A model generated the notes under the pieces. The model saw nothing but the letters and a program-made list of their open reading frames with translations, did not search any database and had not been told where the DNA came from. From Veillonellaceae bacterium (GTDB lineage: Bacteria; Bacillota; Negativicutes; JAAYSF01): a DNA stretch of 32,970 nucleotides. Shown in pieces: positions 31,520-32,970 of this stretch (the stretch's first letter is position 1; each line of letters begins with the position of its first letter). The stretch is from contig JAAYSF010000094.1 in the NCBI GenBank assembly GCA_012523975.1, forward strand, positions 1 through 32,970, read 5' to 3'. The position numbers and the translations under genes were made by a program.

Positions 31520-32752
31520 ATGGTTAGAGCAATCATACTTTTATGCATCGCAGTTTTTGGATTTTGTTTCATTCCCCAGACCGGGTATGCCAACGCGGCT
31601 GATGCGAAGAATGAGGCTGTCCGGTTAGGTATTGATAATATTGATGATTATTTACATATCTTTGCCGGTAAAAAAGTCGGTCTTATAACTAATGCTACGG
31701 GCATTAACAGCAAATTTGAAAGCTCTGTTGATATTCTTTACAGCAAGACTAACTTAGTGGCACTATTTTCGCCCGAGCATGGTATCCGCGGCGCGGCAAA
31801 AGCCGGTGACAAGGTAGGCAATATCATCGATGCTAAAACAGGCTTGCCGGTACATAGTTTATACGGTGCGACCAAAAAGCCGACGCCCGAAATGATCAGT
31901 GGTCTGGATATACTGGCTTTTGATATCCAGGATGTTGGCGCCCGGCCGTACACCTATATTTATACTATGGCGTATGCTATGCAAAGTGCTAAAGAGCAAG
32001 GCAAGACATTTGTTGTTTTTGACCGGCCTAATCCTATTGGCGGTGTGGAGGTTGAGGGCGGTCTTATAAAACCCGGGTATGAATCTTTTATTGGGATGTA
32101 CCCGATTCCCAGCCGTCATGGGATGACTGTCGGCGAATTGGCTCAGTTTTTCAATAGTGAGTTCGGCATTGGCTGTGAACTTATTGTTATTAAAATGACA
32201 GGCTGGCAGCGTAATATGTACTACTTCGATACCGGACTGCCTTGGGTTATGACGTCTCCTAACATCCCAACGCCGGAAACGGCGCTTGTATATCCGGGAA
32301 CAGGCATTTTCGGCGGAACTAATGTATCTGAAGGCGTTGGTACGACAAGGCCTTTTGAGTTTGTCGGCGCGCCCTGGCTCAATGGCGAATTTTTAGCTTG
32401 GCGGCTGAATAGAATGGAATTACCGGGTGTAATATTTAGACCGGCTTACTTTACGCCGCAGTTTGGATTGTATAAGGGCGAGCAGTGCGCCGGAATTCAA
32501 CTGCATATTACTGACAGTAACGCGTTTAGGCCGGTAAAGACCGCAATGCTCATACTTGATCAAGTAAAAGACCTAGGGGGCGATAATTTCAGATTTAAGC
32601 GTCCTAATGGTACTGACAGGTCGCTTGATCTTATTGTCGGTGATGACCGGCTGCGCACCGGCAGGGCGACGGTGGCAGAACTGCTCGGCGAATGGGCAGT
32701 AGAAGCCGATAGTTTTAAAGCGAAGGCCCAAAAATATTATTTATATGAATAA
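31520..32752 (+). CDS. namZ: NamZ-type exo-beta-N-acetylmuramidase (DUF1343), secreted
   Basis: A 410-residue DUF1343 protein; the characterised Bacillus member (YbbC/NamZ) removes terminal N-acetylmuramic acid from peptidoglycan fragments. An N-terminal signal peptide is clear: MVRAIILLCIAVFGFCFIP, with cleavage probably after the ANA near residue 26. Family wording: VGLITNATGI, LFSPEHGIRGAA, DILAFDIQDVGARPYTYIYTM, VVFDRPNPIGG, MTVGELAQFFN and PTPETALVYPG. It would act outside the cytoplasmic membrane in wall recycling or turnover. AAGGGGA precedes the ATG. It is preceded by a long hairpin-rich leader and followed by a terminator, so it looks monocistronic. Confidence 0.9.
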   Translation: MVRAIILLCIAVFGFCFIPQTGYANAADAKNEAVRLGIDNIDDYLHIFAGKKVGLITNATGINSKFESSVDILYSKTNLVALFSPEHGIRGAAKAGDKVGNIIDAKTGLPVHSLYGATKKPTPEMISGLDILAFDIQDVGARPYTYIYTMAYAMQSAKEQGKTFVVFDRPNPIGGVEVEGGLIKPGYESFIGMYPIPSRHGMTVGELAQFFNSEFGIGCELIVIKMTGWQRNMYYFDTGLPWVMTSPNIPTPETALVYPGTGIFGGTNVSEGVGTTRPFEFVGAPWLNGEFLAWRLNRMELPGVIFRPAYFTPQFGLYKGEQCAGIQLHITDSNAFRPVKTAMLILDQVKDLGGDNFRFKRPNGTDRSLDLIVGDDRLRTGRATVAELLGEWAVEADSFKAKAQKYYLYE

Positions 32753-32787
32753 GCAAGTCTTTTGTTGATAATGATTTTATAATAGGT

Positions 32788-32815
32788 AAACCTGTAGATG
32801 CCCTGCAGGTTTTTT
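32788..32815 (+). terminator. Terminator after namZ
   Basis: ACCTGTAG (32790-32797) pairs with CTGCAGGT (32803-32810), one G-U pair, loop ATGCC, followed by a T run to 32815. Confidence 0.85.
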
Positions 32816-32850
32816 CCATGTGGTTAGAGGATTACCATAATGCTATGCGA

Positions 32851-32868
32851 ATTATACCTAGGTATAAT
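32851..32868. promoter_or_regulatory. 18-bp perfect palindrome overlapping the thiM -10 box
   Basis: ATTATACCTAGGTATAAT is a perfect inverted repeat; its right end is TATAAT (32863-32868), 27-30 nt before the thiM ATG codons, so on each strand it ends in a -10-like box. A dimeric repressor bound here would block transcription. No TPP riboswitch fits in the 79 nt between the terminator and the start. Confidence 0.5.
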
Positions 32869-32894
32869 ATTGATCAATAAAAAAAGGATGGTTG

Positions 32895-32970
32895 ATGATG
32901 CTGAAACGCTTGTGGGAAGTGCGGGAAGAAGTAAGGAAACGCCGCCCGCTGATTGTCAATATAACCAATA
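32895..32970 (+). CDS. thiM: Hydroxyethylthiazole kinase ThiM, N-terminal fragment
   Basis: The first 25 codons of a gene cut by the window end. The translation MMLKRLWEVREEVRKRRPLI followed by VNITN matches the start of ThiM, where a helix EVRE-K-PL leads into the substrate-binding x-N-I-T-N strand. ThiM phosphorylates the thiazole alcohol of thiamine for salvage. AAAAGG at 32883-32888 fits either of two adjacent ATG codons (32895 or 32898). Identification rests on a short segment, so it is probable rather than certain. Confidence 0.7.
   Translation, partial: MMLKRLWEVREEVRKRRPLIVNITN

Noticed and set aside
32816-32894. TPP riboswitch upstream of thiM
   Set aside because: The space is too short and no thi-box wording is present.

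Overview
The window reads as chromosomal DNA of an anaerobic, probably diderm Bacillota, most likely a Negativicutes/Sporomusaceae-type organism. This is an inference from gene content (futalosine-route menaquinone gene, UbiE-type methyltransferase, DUF438/hemerythrin/PAS sensor, eukaryotic-type hexokinase, DUF362 ferredoxin protein, Cst-type I-B CRISPR) and from strong AGGAGG ribosome-binding sites with many GTG/TTG starts. No rRNA, tRNA, transposase or phage gene was seen.

Left part (1-7.5 kb): the tail of an unidentified gene, then ubiE/menG (minus) back to back with mqnE (plus), two steps of menaquinone synthesis. A probable operon follows: a 580-residue membrane protein, two tandem DUF445 membrane proteins and a 35-residue small ORF. 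A short NAD(P)-binding, P5C-reductase-like protein comes next.

Middle (7.6-18.5 kb): a vitamin B6 block, pdxK-pdxS-pdxT (minus), faces a divergent PdxR/MocR-type regulator. After it come a hexokinase, a DUF362 protein with two 4Fe-4S motifs, an NCS2 nucleobase permease, a tiny CPKC...CPT ORF whose fourth expected cysteine codon is TGA, a Nudix hydrolase, a DUF438-hemerythrin-PAS protein and a NamA-type old yellow enzyme.

Right part (18.7-31.2 kb): a complete type I-B CRISPR-Cas locus. cas6 stands first. After a 207-nt gap come cas8b1(cst1)-cas7(cst2)-cas5-cas3, then a terminator, then cas1-cas2-cas4-csa1, a leader and a 36-repeat array (35 spacers of 35-39 nt) whose last repeat is degenerate. 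The adaptation set (cas1-cas2-cas4 plus csa1) resembles type I-A modules and is separately terminated and promoted, which suggests module exchange.

The most interesting signal is in the cas6-cas8 gap. On the minus strand there is a degenerate CRISPR repeat that keeps a small hairpin (with changed, still paired bases) and the full GACTGAAAC 3' handle. A TATAAT box lies a few bases upstream and a spacer-like tract follows. The first 11 nt of that tract match, at 10 of 11 positions, two tandem sites in the putative cas8 promoter. This is the layout expected for a CreR-like (cas-regulating, mini-CRISPR) guide RNA that lets Cascade repress its own operon. cas8 itself has an unusual start: its near-perfect Shine-Dalgarno is followed by no ATG, with overlapping mini-ORFs upstream.

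After the array come a terminator, about 250 nt of hairpin-rich DNA without a gene, a secreted NamZ/DUF1343 muramidase, and the first 25 codons of thiM behind an 18-bp perfect palindrome.
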